From NCBI GenBank assembly GCA_030641315.1, contig DAOWHR010000181.1:1-34986 (forward strand): 34,986 nt of DNA, written 5' to 3'. Source of the DNA: Anaerohalosphaeraceae bacterium (GTDB lineage Bacteria; Planctomycetota; Phycisphaerae; Sedimentisphaerales; Anaerohalosphaeraceae). The position numbers and the translations under genes were made by a program. The notes below the pieces were generated by a model, which was given only the letters and a program-made list of their open reading frames with translations, searched no databases and was not told the origin of the DNA. Positions 19,501 through 27,900 of this stretch are shown one piece after another (position 1 is the stretch's first letter; every line of letters begins with the position of its first letter).

Positions 19501-21401
19501 AACGTTATCGTGTAACCTTCCCAGCCTACAAGTAATTTTGGATCACCTTCCGAAGCACGCTCGTCCACTGCTGGTGTAAGCGGATCGTCCTCTGGCGGAG
19601 CGAGCCAACCTCGACTCGTTTGGTCTACAACATCCTCAACCACGCCTACGGTGAAGCTAATTTCAGGCCTCAGCTCGAATTCTAAAGTAACATTCTTGTT
19701 GCTGCCAATCATTGTAACAGCATTGATTTCATCAATGCTGGCGTCATCGTCAGTGCCTGTCCATGCTTTTACCTTGTAGCTTAACAGCGCTGCATCATAA
19801 ACTTCGGGCATCAACGGAAACGCTTCCAGACCGGCTATGGAACCTTCGGTATAACTGCCCCTTCGCGGAACGACATCACCTTCGCCGCCTACAATTCTTA
19901 CATCAAGATAGAGAAGCTTTTCAAAAGTAACACTTACAGACTTGTCAGCGTTCATTAAAACAGTATTTGTCAACTCAGTACCGGCCGGGTCGATCACATC
20001 ACCAAGCCACAATGAAACTCCATATCCCGCTTCGGGGGTAGCAACAACAGTAATGACCTCACCATCCGCGAATTTCATACCGTCGACTGGCGTGAGCGTG
20101 CCATGGTACAGACCATCGAGACTCTTGTTGACGGATGTAGATAGAATGAACTCAGCAAACTCAAATTTGACGGTAACATTTTTGTCACCGTCCATCGTAA
20201 CGACATTGATGTCGACATTGTCCAGCCGGTCAGCTTCTGTCCATGAGACAGTTCTGTAACCTGCGTCTGGTGTCGCGGTTAGCAAAATTTCGCTGTATGC
20301 CTTTACCGCTATACCCGGTGCGGGGTATTCAGGGTCAATGCTGCCGTTTGCGCCGTCAACTGCGGTGGTAAGTGTAAATGTTCCGGCAGCTCCTGTATTC
20401 GGGTAGTGATAGCCCAGGTCAGCAAGTCCCTGATCAGGCTCACTGTCTGTCCTTGTCGTATGGGCAATGCTGCTCAACACAGGGACATTTATCGCTGTCG
20501 CCCAATTTATACACGGGCTGTCATTAAGCTGACCTGCGTCGACCTGACTTAAATAATATGAGCCGTACATTCCCGGGCCATTCCTGAACATCGGATTGAC
20601 GAAAATATTTTCTCCGCCGATGTCAGCCGGGTCGGCCAGGCAGGAGTAACTTGCCATAATTCCTTCAAGGTCGTCATTGTTGCCGTTGAATATACAGTTT
20701 GTCATAGCGACAGTAGAAGCAGCAGCTTCGACAGCAGACGGTGCAGCTCCATTATTGCCTGCAATAGTACAATTTGAAATAGTTACAGTTGATCCGTAAA
20801 TGTCGATCGCGCCGCCAAGCTCGTCAGCTGAATTGTTAATTATCAAACAGTTGACCACGCTTGCGTTTGTTTCATAAAGCGCTATAGCACCGCCAAAATC
20901 AGCATTATTGCCGTTCATCACACAATCGACTATAACCGGAGTACCGCTGAAACAATCGATCGCACCGCCATAGATTGCCTGACAATTATCGATAACACAA
21001 TTCGATATCGTTGGCGAAGCGTCAATACATTCGATACCGCCGCCGTAATAGGAGGTGACACCGTTGATAATCGTAAAGCCTTCAACTACAGCTGCATTAG
21101 TTTCATAGCTGTGGAACCAGAAACCCCGACCGAGGAAACCGCAGTCGATGGTACACACAGCCGGCCCGCCGTCACTGCGCACGGTGATGTCCTTGCCGTT
21201 GAAGTCGATGTTGTAGTTGCCGGCGCCGTCATACGTTCCAGGCCCCATTATAACAACATCGCCAGTGTTTGCCGCGTCAACCGCTGCCTGAATAGTCGGA
21301 TAGCTGCCAGAGCCATCAGAGAACACTTGAAGATCAGCTGCAAAAGCAGAAGCAGCGGTCATTAACATCACAGTTAGAGCAAGAACGATTGTCTTTTTCA
21401 T
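6375..21401 (-). CDS. Giant secreted mosaic protein: beta-helix modules, subtilisin, dead caspase-like domain, dockerin-like and Fn3 modules (~5,008 aa)
   Basis: One open frame of about 5,008 codons. The chosen ATG (21401) has GAGGGTGG 5' of it and begins [21 protein letters not shown], a clear signal peptide; in-frame GTG and ATG codons 36-42 bases upstream would hide it. Order by residue: beta-helix 1 (~30-335), four InlB-like beta modules (~340-700), beta-helix 2 (~701-1135), InlB-like module, beta-helix 3 (~1255-2100), InlB-like module, beta-helix 4 (~2185-2840), S8 propeptide and protease (~2850-3280), beta-helix closing segment ending at 3367, two InlB-like modules, caspase-like domain (~3537-3800), beta-helix 5 (~3818-4555), dockerin-like pair (~4556-4625), three Fn3-like modules. 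Helix modules open with TIQAAVD-type and GDxVxxxxGxY motifs and carry chlamydial-Pmp-like GGAI and FxxN repeats. No membrane anchor, sortase or Por-type tail is evident. The role is unknown; a surface or matrix-associated protein is inferred. Confidence 0.9.
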   Translation of the reverse strand: MKKTIVLALTVMLMTAASAFAADLQVFSDGSGSYPTIQAAVDAANTGDVVIMGPGTYDGAGNYNIDFNGKDITVRSDGGPAVCTIDCGFLGRGFWFHSYETNAAVVEGFTIINGVTSYYGGGIECIDASPTISNCVIDNCQAIYGGAIDCFSGTPVIVDCVMNGNNADFGGAIALYETNASVVNCLIINNSADELGGAIDIYGSTVTISNCTIAGNNGAAPSAVEAAASTVAMTNCIFNGNNDDLEGIMASYSCLADPADIGGENIFVNPMFRNGPGMYGSYYLSQVDAGQLNDSPCINWATAINVPVLSSIAHTTRTDSEPDQGLADLGYHYPNTGAAGTFTLTTAVDGANGSIDPEYPAPGIAVKAYSEILLTATPDAGYRTVSWTEADRLDNVDINVVTMDGDKNVTVKFEFAEFILSTSVNKSLDGLYHGTLTPVDGMKFADGEVITVVATPEAGYGVSLWLGDVIDPAGTELTNTVLMNADKSVSVTFEKLLYLDVRIVGGEGDVVPRRGSYTEGSIAGLEAFPLMPEVYDAALLSYKVKAWTGTDDDASIDEINAVTMIGSNKNVTLEFELRPEISFTVGVVEDVVDQTSRGWLAPPEDDPLTPAVDERASEGDPKLLVGWEGYTITFTATPVDGFAIKAWYFGDDVSTYGQLDLANLPANIIADPDDDSILYVTLLNDNTDVWVEYEYNIRVEDQFADIKGRYGTIQQAIDASIDGQIVVVPDGTYTGDGNVNLDFGNRLITVRSENGPKRTVIDCEGLTRGFRFWLVETNASILDGFTIINGVGFEDPDIGAGGSNGGGILVTGVSRPYINNCIIENCIADGGGAIAFAGLSEEELTATLDGLDALATEAEDLAGEADPADPALDAAALYLRTQSDNAVLATEEGGTKATVNESILRNNIATAGQGGGAVFYNNGIGPIITRTEMTGNTGDFLGGAVSGYGEPVGHFVSCLISHNITNGFGSVYLSESDAVIKLCTIVNNAGADGPVSDDPGAGNPTGGVFSDESSPAISNCIIGMSAGPFDQWGDPFVNGDDLTNCEATFSCIENGDAGDGNINNNPLFLTGVLGDFYLDQADSPGINAGQQNAYTDSMFPWPGQNNDGYGLAANLTTDSVFELQDFGFADMGYHYRPHTDDDLIDVIPAPFNLHVEVVDIFGEVLVEFFDPAIDDFVTVIVVNGSPLDYQFIEPDINGFLVTFTAFPEAGYALRRWYGADNDPAWRELNNSVLVNEDKRVFIEFEEPIKRILLVPSQYQTLEEAFINASPGDEIVLEQGTHYLGTFGDYAVALHDWYFEGEDINPGFNREIYEGLDFSGRALTVRSVDPDDPDVIANTIIDCRGNRYTPRRAFLFNHGEGADSVVTGLTIINGYMVGALGGNGTVNNGPDPFPPNPPITEDGVPNQANSGEDADGDGFGGAILCDNASSPKILNCVITDCTVTGGQGGDGNHGFSVMVGNAQTAGIAGNGTGNGFGGAVACVGASSPTITNCTIKNNRARGACGGIGGNGGSTGNGKAGWGGDSGTGMGDGYGGAVHSDALSLPIFQQVVFANNIASAGFAYSGGAAGIGTANYAAPYNFDAPGGDGMAIGSFDIAGGAVYGGQGSILDYTDCQFIENLAYNSMSDTNPSFETAPRTMFPELIAYTMGGAVFAESTSNVDFDNCDFIDNISGAMRVESDSTVNILDCLFQENATRDLSEFQYSALPDAWPWDPPARNSTVQGGALYIAQDCPQVLVDNTSFMGNETQSNGGAVSLKSNATFTNCQFGGNVAQGTGGAIDMSYSTERTVGDVTTRVYSTLELLTDNCTFTANEADLGGAINAHHLTLTSTGSYFAGNTAWSGGALTLVDSDATITGGTMSNNHATGIIHDHYDVLLEGIGGAAAFVNSSADIQNCIFQNNKADAERSYGGAIAFNGTNDRILHSIKNSLFTGNNATLTGGAVMCSANAKPFIESCTFADNTVNEAGGAVYCDWTANPQISNSIFAGNVKYAVYEEQIGGDSSIVGSLFFDNADGDYFDANTGQAYNGAAGINSVAGNSANVDGDPVFVAGPLGMYYLNQGASAAVNTGVGDASFYGLNIFTTDPVGALDAGVVDIGYHYNDPTTLPQYNLTVSVPGGNGTVEVDTGLYYAGATVTITAIPNSGYRVKTWSGGTVNDSSTALVNAVIMTGDKDIVITFNQPRTIVVGSNNDYTSIQHGIDEAEEGDIVVVAPGHYSSASAAFPLYALQLGGKNITITGSNPDDSGSVAATVLEGVNLELIGLGPDTIIEGLTFTGGDAWTNSGVVLIDSDVTIRNCVFADNRISGGNAITGPGCSVDGGDGGSVTGMLNIIDSSPNISSCIFRDNIILGGDGSDGNTGCTGAPGGDGGWAGRAYGGAVFCSLGSEPVFLDCDFINNSAIGGNAGNGGANGAPNPYGGRGGNYEWSPTQEEYPNWDWWNGWTFGDKYSRSPFPLQANRFDWSLWAKWTGWDRFNNWAEYEEYYGEFVMGGGNAYDRYDDWTRYSGYGGAVYCEFASSAKFIGCSFRGNHTDGGLCGIGGSGPAPPRPVQRYDIPNAGGAVYATKDSDLEFVNCNFTENFADTTLISDDPEAPEFGVPDDIYISFGGAVAYEDGCEVRFQGCEVADNDATLGGGVYSAFSGLEVVDCNSVDNTAYHGAGIYALDTEGVINESQFLRNAAANIAPLTTMYGQGGAFHSVTSKVNVLNSIFRENRASASGGAVYYNGSDNDNAFQNELFNSLFTKNTAGRDGGAVSVNRNTDIVIGNCTISDNSVTGGLGEAGGLGGGLYVSYDSFAKVIDSIIWDNLGVLGSQLAVGSGDEYGARPSTVEMTYTDIGPIVDPNQHIFVDFETDPAPAPLVVPTLVSGEKIYAEYDAGNEKAKIIVTLVEPAGLRDSVDWTSEASKAQFRTEISYIQAPVLSSMSSAEFDLRYRFENLAGFSGSITKVALEKLLTNPAVKHIEPVIYVQPALAQSIPLANATEARMKYDGTGLSVAIVDTGVDYTHPMLGGGGFPNDKVIGGYDFGDGDADPMPNDNAHGTCCAGIAAGDLGNVGDYIGGVAHNANIYALKMMNEDGNMTLDAGLRSWDWCVTHQNDDATAPIMVISNSWGSAMFLQDAAEADAISPAMTLAAESAVAAGMTILAASGNDGSAGQGIGYPAAMSNVISVGAVYDYNDQVTDYSNTDELLDILAPADPMYTTDIVGEGGYDPGDYFPYFNGTSSACPFAAGCVISVQSAAMKELGRYISPMEMRSLLITSGDPVTDTKVNITKPRVNLGMAISSLKPGIPIYVEEGCSLPYWDPNEMVWDPASKNIVDDPNFVGDFFLSQIDALQLIDSPCLDAGSDTATVIGLDGRTTRTDSVFDDGLVNLGYHRLPFELIDYTLTVNVIPDQFILPGFNPVATVVPTGPMYQQYAQVTLTVTMPQEFGFHVVWMGTDNDKYHGSTNIVTMSEDRTVTVRFESIGYDLTVETELDPAMPSGFTPVVELKPAGGTYYPDTVVDVWVTAPPAGFQVRWEGADDGSVVDVNNLVTMTEDKLVKAIYEPVGTKYYSVIVGVNDYNIYSIQGLNYATYDATQFYSKLVIRPEWNAENMYLLLNTSATRTNIEAAIAEIVDKADHDDVFVFYFSGFGTTEDDAYPLDEVDDFDEQLVVYDYQNISDDDLYSWIRKLATDSYAVILDTSFSATVPGNSSFIAKGIGNNVPDVGDGFAADFTKAAGTSHVVLTACTETQTAFESQEFNHGIYTKYLLQAMSGNADWASTTPDNWITGEEMYTYLTPRVVDYVNDVIDLELISEDAEMVPQIFDTDTAADLAILSADDGNADPVTYYVPANFETIQEAVDFAKDGDIIILDAGEYYAQSMYIDKDVTITSTNPDDPSIVAGTIINMNEPGNPAGALNRRPITFARYTGPDAKIDGITIQLGTIQAPQGQNYFGGGIYVGHGASPSIKNCVIRDLFVRAGNGANGQGGVENGRGFDGAWAGGGGIYCAPESSPIIVNTIISNCRVYAGSGGNGANVSNAGAGGRGGWPGTARGGGIYIDEGATPTLTNCTITDCLAVGGNGGNGGNNGDGDTYFTIDGVSIPTGVGGGWSDESFAPWQAWGYIGDYDYYSAYGGGIYCAEDSLPKFIECTIINNSTQSGQSGLGGESGDPQQERTPSVSYDIPTFGGGAYCDQGSAAQFVECMIMGNTAPKPDDTYVLDAYLGHGGGVAFKDTSATVFENCEISGNEAAVGGGMYWADAAPAVTDCNVADNRAYFGGGIYGSRGSADITNTDIVNNFVGYTIGLVDVVDTQGNVTGTVEQVIDTVEFMAKGGGIFSESMDLNIAHSQIMDNEAFASGGGLYFTGNSAGRPSVFNCLIAENISGRDGAGLSVNWLSDPVLTSCTVANNIISKQDVFDHAFGAGIYTAYNSQTDIIYSIVWDNALFNQDGTLFDQTNGRTIAIATGFENDPIPSTVRIKDSSIEGGKTLIFVDDLCTLDWDDSGKQTSNAGIDPQFTSSDDLLGEYYLTQENNQCVDYTDGLEGRSEVFAAELGLHTRTTNPDYEFDSYDSSNLDLGYHYPHTFGLIPDQCWVCDFIKEQPSTGVIDIDDMAILAGQWLDTGCKQIGWCLGADLDFSNMIDIRDFAIFASCWQDADIIAPAPAEWEPDGQPVGVDAGGPAVTMTMASAFDAWTGDWTKSPANYYTDYVLERRDETELVFTPVVTITINDTNPSGEPLVNRLEFTDVGSLTSGREYTYRFKVVDAAGNESPWSTEASALAGVDIQAPENIQWVQLPLGIATGSDTVGMIADEAIDDSPPVSYLFVRIDVDGSLAGSAYGQSSEQEGEYTYSMTPFTPSLPATGQEIRQYFIDNAVGSWSENREFRDTGLVVGETYDYYFLVKDAFGNIAISPVASVIAGVDVEDGTPPDPNPSTWETLPTSYKDTQGYTHHFMRATVAVDAESPEPVEYYFETVSGALSSGWVKFDADNNPTPNVFDIIVPAANTYRWRHQTRSIGRDPQGVIKYNVSQWSEAYGVQ
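7525..7735 (-). other. Domain region: dockerin-like EF-hand pair of the giant protein
   Basis: Residues ~4556-4625 contain two similar half-repeats, [19 protein letters not shown] and [20 protein letters not shown]. Each has a D/N-rich loop followed by a hydrophobic helix, as in type I dockerin or planctomycete dockerin-like modules. The second loop keeps D, D, N and D ligands; the first is less canonical. Two CWxC/GWC-type cysteine clusters flank them. A calcium-binding adhesion or cohesin-docking role is inferred from the family; no cohesin is present in the window. Confidence 0.68.
9990..10790 (-). other. Domain region: caspase (C14)-like fold with both catalytic residues replaced
   Basis: Residues ~3537-3800 follow the caspase/metacaspase p20 pattern: [11 protein letters not shown], then [15 protein letters not shown], then [12 protein letters not shown], then [13 protein letters not shown], then [13 protein letters not shown]. 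Family members read FSGHG and D-x-C-x-S/N at the last two. Here the catalytic His is F3624 and the catalytic Cys is S3676. The spacing of 52 residues between them matches active enzymes, which supports true homology with loss of catalysis. Confidence 0.72.
11560..12860 (-). other. Domain region: subtilisin-type (S8) protease with I9-like propeptide
   Basis: Residues ~2850-2985 look like an inhibitor-I9 propeptide: [10 protein letters not shown], then [20 protein letters not shown], then a short stretch to [11 protein letters not shown]. The catalytic part follows, with Asp2993 in [13 protein letters not shown], His3033 in [13 protein letters not shown], oxyanion Asn in ILAASGNDG and Ser3216 in [12 protein letters not shown]. 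The triad and propeptide are complete, so an active, self-maturing protease is expected. It is inserted inside a beta-helix module of the giant protein. Confidence 0.9.
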
Positions 21402-22111
21402 AAATCCACCCTCAAAAGGCATATTTCGATTATTCATTATCACCTATCCATAGTTTAAAATAACTTACCTGTCACCAACAAAGAACAAAGGGCACAAACA
21501 CAGTATGCCCTCAGAAAACTCAAATCAACGTCATCTTATCGGATAATAGGCGCGGCAAGTTTAGCATAAATATATTCCATCAAAGGCATAAAAGTCAAGA
21601 ACAAAAGCCTGCGTAGTGATATTATGGGACTTATTATTGCCATATTCCAACATTAACACCAAGGTCCCATATTATTAACACTTCCAGTACTGGTCAAACC
21701 AGCGAAATCATCGAGTTGAGCAAGCTGGAAAGAAATTTACAAAAAAAAGTTTTTTTGGAATGACCTTCCATTTCCCTACTATATTGGCCGGTTTACCCTG
21801 AATCAAGCAGCAGACACCGATAATACCACACCCAGAACAATGTGCAACCACACCCATTGTCAAGTTCTTACACGTTTAAATTGGATACGCGAAGATGTCA
21901 TTGTCTTGTTCTATAATATATGACTCTTGCCAAGCAAGTCATCAATAATAACTGAAAGGAGTTGATGAATCATACGATATAATAGCTGGTTTGTGCGTCT
22001 TAATTGAATCATTGATAGAAAAAAACTTCCATTTCAGTGAAATATTAAGTATAAGTTAGCAAGACCACTTTTATAATGGCGTAATCCAGTCTTGTTTTTA
22101 TTGGTACAAAC
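21402..22111. other. Divergent intergenic region between the giant gene and aroA
   Basis: About 710 bases with no convincing gene. It holds the ribosome-binding site and likely promoter of the giant gene, an 8-bp inverted repeat TATGGGAC/GTCCCATA with a 33-nt spacer (21623-21671), an A8-G-T7 tract at 21741-21756, a small TGGAA/TTCCA repeat at 21756-21770, TATAAT-like boxes near 21912 and 21978, and ATTTCA-G-TGAAAT at 22031-22043. No convincing -35/-10 pair for aroA was found. A+T content is higher than in the neighbouring genes. Confidence 0.7.
21569..21598 (-). promoter_or_regulatory. Likely promoter of the giant gene
   Basis: TTGACT (21598-21593), an 18-base spacer and TATATT (21574-21569) face the giant gene. 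The implied leader is about 160 nt. An inverted repeat lies just upstream at 21623-21671. Confidence 0.55.
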
Positions 22112-23392
22112 ATGAATTTGACAGTTGAAAGATCGATCCTTCGCGGTCAGGCGGCTATTCCGGCCTCAAAGTCGCACACAATCCGTGCGGTGGCCATCGC
22201 TTCCCTTGCCGATGGCACCAGCACGATCCGCAATCCTTTGATATCAAGCGATACATTAAGCGCTGTTAGCTGTTACCGGGCGTTTGGCGCGATAATAGAT
22301 ACCAGCAGCAACTCATTATGGACCGTTAAAGGCGTTGGGAGCAGCCCCAAACCACCATCGAGTTCAATTGATTCAGGTAATTCCGGCACCACGATCCGTA
22401 TAGCTGCGGCATCGGCGGCACTTGCAAATTCTGCTGAAGCCATAATTCTAACCGGTGATGAACAAATACAGAGCCGCCCTATCGGACCGCTGCTTGAATC
22501 ACTGAACCACCTTGGTGCTAAAGCAGTGAGCGTAAACGGTAACGGCAAACCTCCAATCGCGATATCAGGCGGTATCATCGGAGGAAAAACCAGCATTAAG
22601 TGTATTACCAGTCAATACTTATCGTCGATTCTTTTGGCTGCTCCTCTGGCACCTGGCGATACAGAGATCGAAGTAACGCTGCTCAATGAGCCTGATTATG
22701 TTCAGATGACACTTGACTGGCTGGACAGGCAGCAGATCGAATATGAAAATCACCAGATGAAGTATTTCAAGATACCAGGCAAGCAGAAATTCAAGGCGTT
22801 TGATGAGACGATAGCTGCTGATTTTTCCAGTGCGACCTTTTTTCTATGTGCAGGGGCTGTCGCTAACGCCGATATCACCGTTACCGGTCTTGATTTTAAC
22901 GACAGTCAGCCGGATAAGGCTGTTGTCAACTATCTCAAGGCAATGGGGGCAAATGTTGAAATATGCGGAAATCAGGCCAGGATCAAAACGAGCAGGCTTT
23001 CCGGTACTGAAATAGATATGAACAGAACACCAGACGCGTTGCCTGCCATGGCCGTTACCGCTGCTTTTGCCGAAGGAGAAACCAGGCTTATTAATGTAGC
23101 TCAAGCCCGAAATAAAGAAACTGACCGCATCGCCTGCATGGCCACGGAATTGAAGAAAATAGATATTTGTGTTGAAGAATTGCCCGACGGCCTTATAATA
23201 CGCGGCGGAAAAATCAAATCCGAGAATTTCTGTGGGTATGATGACCATCGTATAGTTATGGCGTTGAGCCTGATCGGACTTTGTGCCGATGGTGTGACCA
23301 GCATCGATACGGCAGAGGCAATGAATGTTACTTTTCCTCAATATGTTACGCTGATGAACAGCATCGGCGCTAAAATGAGCATAAACCAATAA
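22112..23392 (+). CDS. aroA: 3-phosphoshikimate 1-carboxyvinyltransferase (EPSP synthase)
   Basis: AroA joins phosphoenolpyruvate to shikimate-3-phosphate, the sixth step of the shikimate pathway. Active-site motifs are all visible: K20-S21 and R25 in ASKSHTIRA, DSGNSGTTIR near residue 88, QSRPIGPLLESL near 120, SQYLSSILLAAPLAPG near 168, D308 in NRTPDALPAMAV, E336 in NKETDR and DDHRIVMAL near 376. The 426-residue length is normal. The usual GNAGT loop reads GNSGT, a minor change. No strong Shine-Dalgarno sequence precedes the ATG, unlike most genes here, so translation may be weak or leader-dependent. aroC starts 19 bases after the stop, so the two genes probably form an operon. Confidence 0.96.
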   Translation: MNLTVERSILRGQAAIPASKSHTIRAVAIASLADGTSTIRNPLISSDTLSAVSCYRAFGAIIDTSSNSLWTVKGVGSSPKPPSSSIDSGNSGTTIRIAAASAALANSAEAIILTGDEQIQSRPIGPLLESLNHLGAKAVSVNGNGKPPIAISGGIIGGKTSIKCITSQYLSSILLAAPLAPGDTEIEVTLLNEPDYVQMTLDWLDRQQIEYENHQMKYFKIPGKQKFKAFDETIAADFSSATFFLCAGAVANADITVTGLDFNDSQPDKAVVNYLKAMGANVEICGNQARIKTSRLSGTEIDMNRTPDALPAMAVTAAFAEGETRLINVAQARNKETDRIACMATELKKIDICVEELPDGLIIRGGKIKSENFCGYDDHRIVMALSLIGLCADGVTSIDTAEAMNVTFPQYVTLMNSIGAKMSINQ

Positions 23393-23411
23393 TTTTTCAG
23401 GAGACATTATA

Positions 23412-24734
23412 ATGCTAGGTTGCCATATCGGACGTTGCTTTCAGGTAACTGTCGCTGGCGGTTCATATCAGGACGGCCTTACGGCGGTTCTTCAGGGTCA
23501 TCCCCCTGGAATGAGTATTACAGAACAGGAAGTCTACGGAGATCTTCTTCTGCGGAAGCCCGGGGCAGATGAACTATCAAGCCCGCGAAAAGAGCCTGAC
23601 CTGCCGATCATCTATACCGGCTTAAACGCCGCAGACACTATCGAAGGTGCTGGCAACAAAAACCACACAAACGGTACGCCGATGACGATCCTGATCCCAA
23701 ACCTTGACAGGCACTTCATCCACATTAAACAGTATCAGGATACAAACCGGACACCAAGGCCGGGACATGCTTCCTATGCGTCATTTATAAAATACGGACC
23801 GGATGACGATGCAATCGGAGCGGGCATTTTCAGCGGACGATACACCAGCACCATTGTAGCTGCCGGTTACGTCGCTAAAAAGGTCCTCAAGAAACTTGGC
23901 ATTGAAGTGTTTTCGTACATAAAGGAAGCGGCTGGAGTGCAGTGTCCTGATATCGACTCTGCAAAGGCGATGGAATACACAGAAGCATACAAGAAAATGC
24001 GTTGTGATTACGATCCTTTCTATCAGCAGGTCTATGTATCGGGCAGGGTCAATCCTGAAATGCGGTTTCTTGAAAAAATGACGGTCTTTGCTCAGATTGA
24101 AAATGAGATCGACGCAATCAGGGACATGGCGCCAAAGATCGTACCTCAGGAAATAATCGACAAATACGGCGTCCATCACATTCTTTGCTGCCCTGACATT
24201 GACGCAGCCAACGCGATGGTAGAGGCATGCAATAACATTACCAAGACAGGCGACTCATCTGGCGGTATCGTAGAGGTTGTTGTTAAGGGAGCACCCGTCG
24301 GACTTGGCGAACCTGTGTTCAATAAACTTGACGCCGAACTTGGCCGGATGCTTGGCATCGGTGCTGTAAAAGGCGTTGAAGTCGGCGCTGGCTTTGCTGT
24401 TAAAGATATGACCGGCATTCAGAGCAATGACCAACTCCATTCAGAGGACGGCAAGGTCGTATTCGATTCAAACAACGCCGGCGGAATAACAGGCGGACTG
24501 GCTTCAGGTCAGGACATCATCGTTCGGCTTGCGGTAAAACCAACGCCGACGATAGATAAGCCTCAGCATACTATCGATAAGTACACCTGCGAAAATACCG
24601 CTCTGGCTGCTATTACACGACGTGATCCTACTATCGCTGGACGTATCTGGCCAGTGGCTGAGAACTATACCGCCATTGTCATACTCGACCATATTATTGC
24701 GCACTTAGGGTATCAACAGCTTAGAGCAATTTAA
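23412..24734 (+). CDS. aroC: Chorismate synthase, strongly divergent
   Basis: The family converts EPSP to chorismate using reduced FMN. Homology is clear from GHPPGMSITEQEVYGDLLLRKPG, RPGHASYASFIKYG, GLGEPVFNKLDAELGRML, AVKGVEVGAGF and SNNAGGITGGLASGQ followed by KPTPTI. It departs from the family at key places. The N-terminal GESHG motif reads GGSYQ, so the first conserved His is Tyr19. The GGGRSSARET motif reads GAGIFSGRYT (136-145). GRHDPC reads TRRDPT. The second conserved His (H119) is kept. There is extra sequence of about 40-50 residues around 165-230, making it 440 residues instead of ~360. AGGAG precedes the ATG. Linkage to an intact aroA suggests that it still serves the shikimate pathway, but altered chemistry is possible. 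Confidence 0.85.
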   Translation: MLGCHIGRCFQVTVAGGSYQDGLTAVLQGHPPGMSITEQEVYGDLLLRKPGADELSSPRKEPDLPIIYTGLNAADTIEGAGNKNHTNGTPMTILIPNLDRHFIHIKQYQDTNRTPRPGHASYASFIKYGPDDDAIGAGIFSGRYTSTIVAAGYVAKKVLKKLGIEVFSYIKEAAGVQCPDIDSAKAMEYTEAYKKMRCDYDPFYQQVYVSGRVNPEMRFLEKMTVFAQIENEIDAIRDMAPKIVPQEIIDKYGVHHILCCPDIDAANAMVEACNNITKTGDSSGGIVEVVVKGAPVGLGEPVFNKLDAELGRMLGIGAVKGVEVGAGFAVKDMTGIQSNDQLHSEDGKVVFDSNNAGGITGGLASGQDIIVRLAVKPTPTIDKPQHTIDKYTCENTALAAITRRDPTIAGRIWPVAENYTAIVILDHIIAHLGYQQLRAI

Positions 24735-24876
24735 TTTTTCGTGCTCGCTTTTTGCCTGTTGCGGCTTTGGCTGGCGACATCAAAGTTACTCGCAATATTT
24801 CAATATTGCTGTGTATTCTTCTTTGCCAGTCTTGTCCTCTAAAAGAAAATAGTAAGGGCAGTTAGTCTTGTTACAT

Positions 24877-24912
24877 AAAAAAAGGGACGTCAAATTGACG
24901 TCCCTTTTTTTT
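24877..24912. terminator. Bidirectional terminator between aroC and the secretin-like gene
   Basis: An A7 tract, GGGACGTCAA, one central base, TTGACGTCCC and a T8 tract form a near-perfect palindrome, giving a strong hairpin with a U-tail on both strands. It serves the convergent aroC (+) and secretin-like (-) genes. The 140 bases between aroC and this hairpin hold only a small GCAATAT/ATATTGC repeat at 24792-24809 and no gene. Confidence 0.93.
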
Positions 24913-24933
24913 ATTCAACATTTTCTGTTAGAC

Positions 24934-27900
24934 TTATTCCAATGCGGCAATCGCATCAGCTTCGGCCTCATCTTTAAGTATGATCGTAGGCTTAACCAGT
25001 ATCAAAAGTATCTGCTTGTCCTTGATCTCACTGCGGTTCGAGAAGAACCTTGAAATGATCGGTATCTTGTTAAGTATCGGGACACCGGATTCGATCTCAC
25101 GTTCAGCGGTCAGAGTAAGTCCACCAAGAAGCACCGTACCCATATCAGGAACAGTAACCCTGGTCTGTAAGTTTGTAGTCTGGGTCAGAGGCAATTCGAA
25201 TGATGCGGTAACCTCTTCGACACCGCCAGCACCATCAGGAACAAAAGTTGTAGTGGTACCAAACGAGCTTTCGAGTTCATCCTGAAGCACTGCGCTGATC
25301 CTGAGCAAGACATATTTCTTGTCCGAACTTATTGTCGGCGTAACACTCATCTGAATACCGCTTTGCAGCACATCCAGTTCGTTGACAACACTGCTGAAGT
25401 CCCTGAGATTGGTCCCTGTCGCAAGAGTAGTGGTTTCAACGGTAGCGTTTGAAACATAGTTCCTTTCCTTTGTCACATTGAGCGTTGCAGGTTCACCACT
25501 TAGAACTGTGGCCATGGGGGCACTAAGTGACCTGGCATGACTGCTTGACTGAGTCGCGTCAAGAAGCAATGTAACCTGAAGGTCGTCAGCGTAAGTAACT
25601 CCACCTGTCAGGGCCGACAATACGCTTCCGCCCAGACTGGAAGAAATCTTTGTGGCCAGAGGTGCAACAATTGAGTTTGACTCCTGTTCGAGAGCATTAA
25701 ATGTAAAGTGATGACCATCACCCAAACCGACCATTTCAACATCGATGCCGATATTCTCAAGCCAGTTTTCATCGACCAGTATGAACCTGGTCTCGATCAT
25801 AACCTGGTTATCTACAATTACTTTCAATTCATCGATAAGTTGTTTGATCTTTTCGTGCACCTCAGGTGTCTGCCACACGATAAGCATTGAGGTACCAAAT
25901 TGGGTAATTCTGCCTTCACCGGTAATCTCGTCTTCCAAAGTGGTTGAGCCGCCACCGCCAATATTGCCGCCGCCTGTGGTATTGTTGTTGCCCTGGTAGT
26001 CTTCGTCCCAGGTATCCGGTTCGATCTGAGTGATATTATATATAAGCTCTCTGACCCGGCTGAACGAGTTCGAACCACCGCCCATGCCGCCGCTCATACC
26101 GCCCATGCCGCCGCTCATACCACCCATGCCGCCGCTCATGCCGCCCATGCCGCCGCTCATGCCGCCCATGCCGCCGCTCATGCCGCCCATGCCGCCGCTC
26201 ATACCGCCGCTCATGCCGCCCATGCCACCGCTCATACCGCCCATGCCGCCGCTCATGCCACCCATGCCGCCGCCCATGCCGGATCTATCCTGGAATGGAG
26301 CACTTGAAAGTTCGCTGACATCATATATCCTCTGCTCATATTTTTCCGGCAGAGTTTCCTTGGTAGCTATCGTAATAATTCCATTTTCAAGAGAGTACGC
26401 CAGATCGGTAAGACCGCCGCTGACACCCTGAATAACCCTTTCAAGACCTGTCCTAAGCGGTATAGATCTCAGTCTTTCACCTGAAATTCCAATAGCGGTA
26501 TCTTGTTGGATAAATGCGTTATTCTCAAGATCGGTCCACAGAACAATTATCTGTAAAGGAGGTTCAACAGCATTAACAAGTATCTCGATAGCATCTTCCA
26601 GCGTTGTATCCGAAGTCAGTGAGGAAAGATCGACGGTCTCGTCCAACTGCTTATTGACCTCGACATCAAGTTCATTCTGACCCGACATTTCTTCTTCTTT
26701 GCGGCGTTCTACGATCTCTTTCCAGTTTTTCGGATGAGTAATAATATCAGAGTTGGGGATCCCAGCCTCATCTGCTCTATGGAACGCTTTGATCTCAGCT
26801 TCGTCAGCCCGGCGTCTTGTTTCTATCTGCTCTCTCCAATTCATGTTGTCTTCGAGCATATACTTCAAGGTCAACGCCTCATTGTTATTCTTGTCCAGAG
26901 CCAGAACCTTATCAACCTGTCCCATCGCCGCGTCATACTTCTGCTGCCTGACGAAAATACCGGCGTTATCAAGGGCTTCTTCGATGCTCGCTTCGCGGGC
27001 CATGTCAACTTCTTCTCTTATAGACTGCTGAAGTGCCTTTGCAGCTTTTGCAGCCTCTGCTTCCTGAGCATCCTGATATGTCTTCTCAGCATCTGATATC
27101 TGGTCATTCATCAATGAAAGCTGGCCATAGTTCTGTCTGAAGAGTTCTTCGCCAAGCAGAATTTTGTTCTTATTTACAACCGAAAAGGCCTTTGCGATCG
27201 CCTGCTTTGCAAGAGCGAACTCGTTGTGGGCAAGATGCTCGTTTGCGGTTTTGATCGCATCGGTAATGATAGCCTGGGTGTAACTTATCTGTACGAGGCG
27301 CTGTCGCTCTTTTTCATCATTGAACGTTCTGGGCTTATTTTCAACGGGAGCTGCGATTACCTCGACTGCTGGAGCAGCTTCAATCTTGACCTCGGTGACT
27401 TCATCAACTTTCACAACCACAGGTTCCGGTATTACAACAACTGGTTCCGGCTGCGGAGCATCGATCTTCGCGATGTAATCAGCTGCGGTAAGTCCTTTAC
27501 GCGAAATGTCCAGGTTGGATGCGGCAACTTCAGCAAAACCGGCCCTGGCTTTAGCCTTGTCACCTGCCTTAAGTGCGTCAACACTTCCGGCGAAGACATC
27601 TTCCATTTCTTTTTTCCTGGCCAATTCTGCGTCAGCCAGAACAGAACTGTTTACTTCTTCGATACAGCTGACGATCTCCAGACGTTCTTCGCTGGACAGA
27701 TAGGGGCTGTTGACAACAGCCTCGAACTTAACAAGTGCCGGTTGATACTTCTTATCGGATGCGAGCTTCTTGCCAGCCTTAATATCTTTTGCGATCCGCG
27801 TTTTTGCTGCTATCGCTTTGTCGGTGTTTTCAATATATGTTCCCAGATCGCTTTGCTGCTGCGAACTCAAATAGGTCCAATATTCCTTCTTGACCTGAAG

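Noticed and set aside
21402-21443. In-frame GTG (21443) and ATG (21437) upstream of the chosen start of the giant gene
   Set aside because: They would place 12-14 residues before the signal peptide, and the ATG at 21401 has a suitable purine-rich site and begins with MKK.
21890-22060. TATAAT-like boxes near 21912, 21978 and 22050 as the aroA promoter
   Set aside because: None has a -35 box at suitable spacing, so they are mentioned only as A/T-rich sequence.
26030-26431. A Pro/Met-rich open frame antisense to the Gly-Met repeat
   Set aside because: It is the complement of the GGM tandem repeat and has no independent support.
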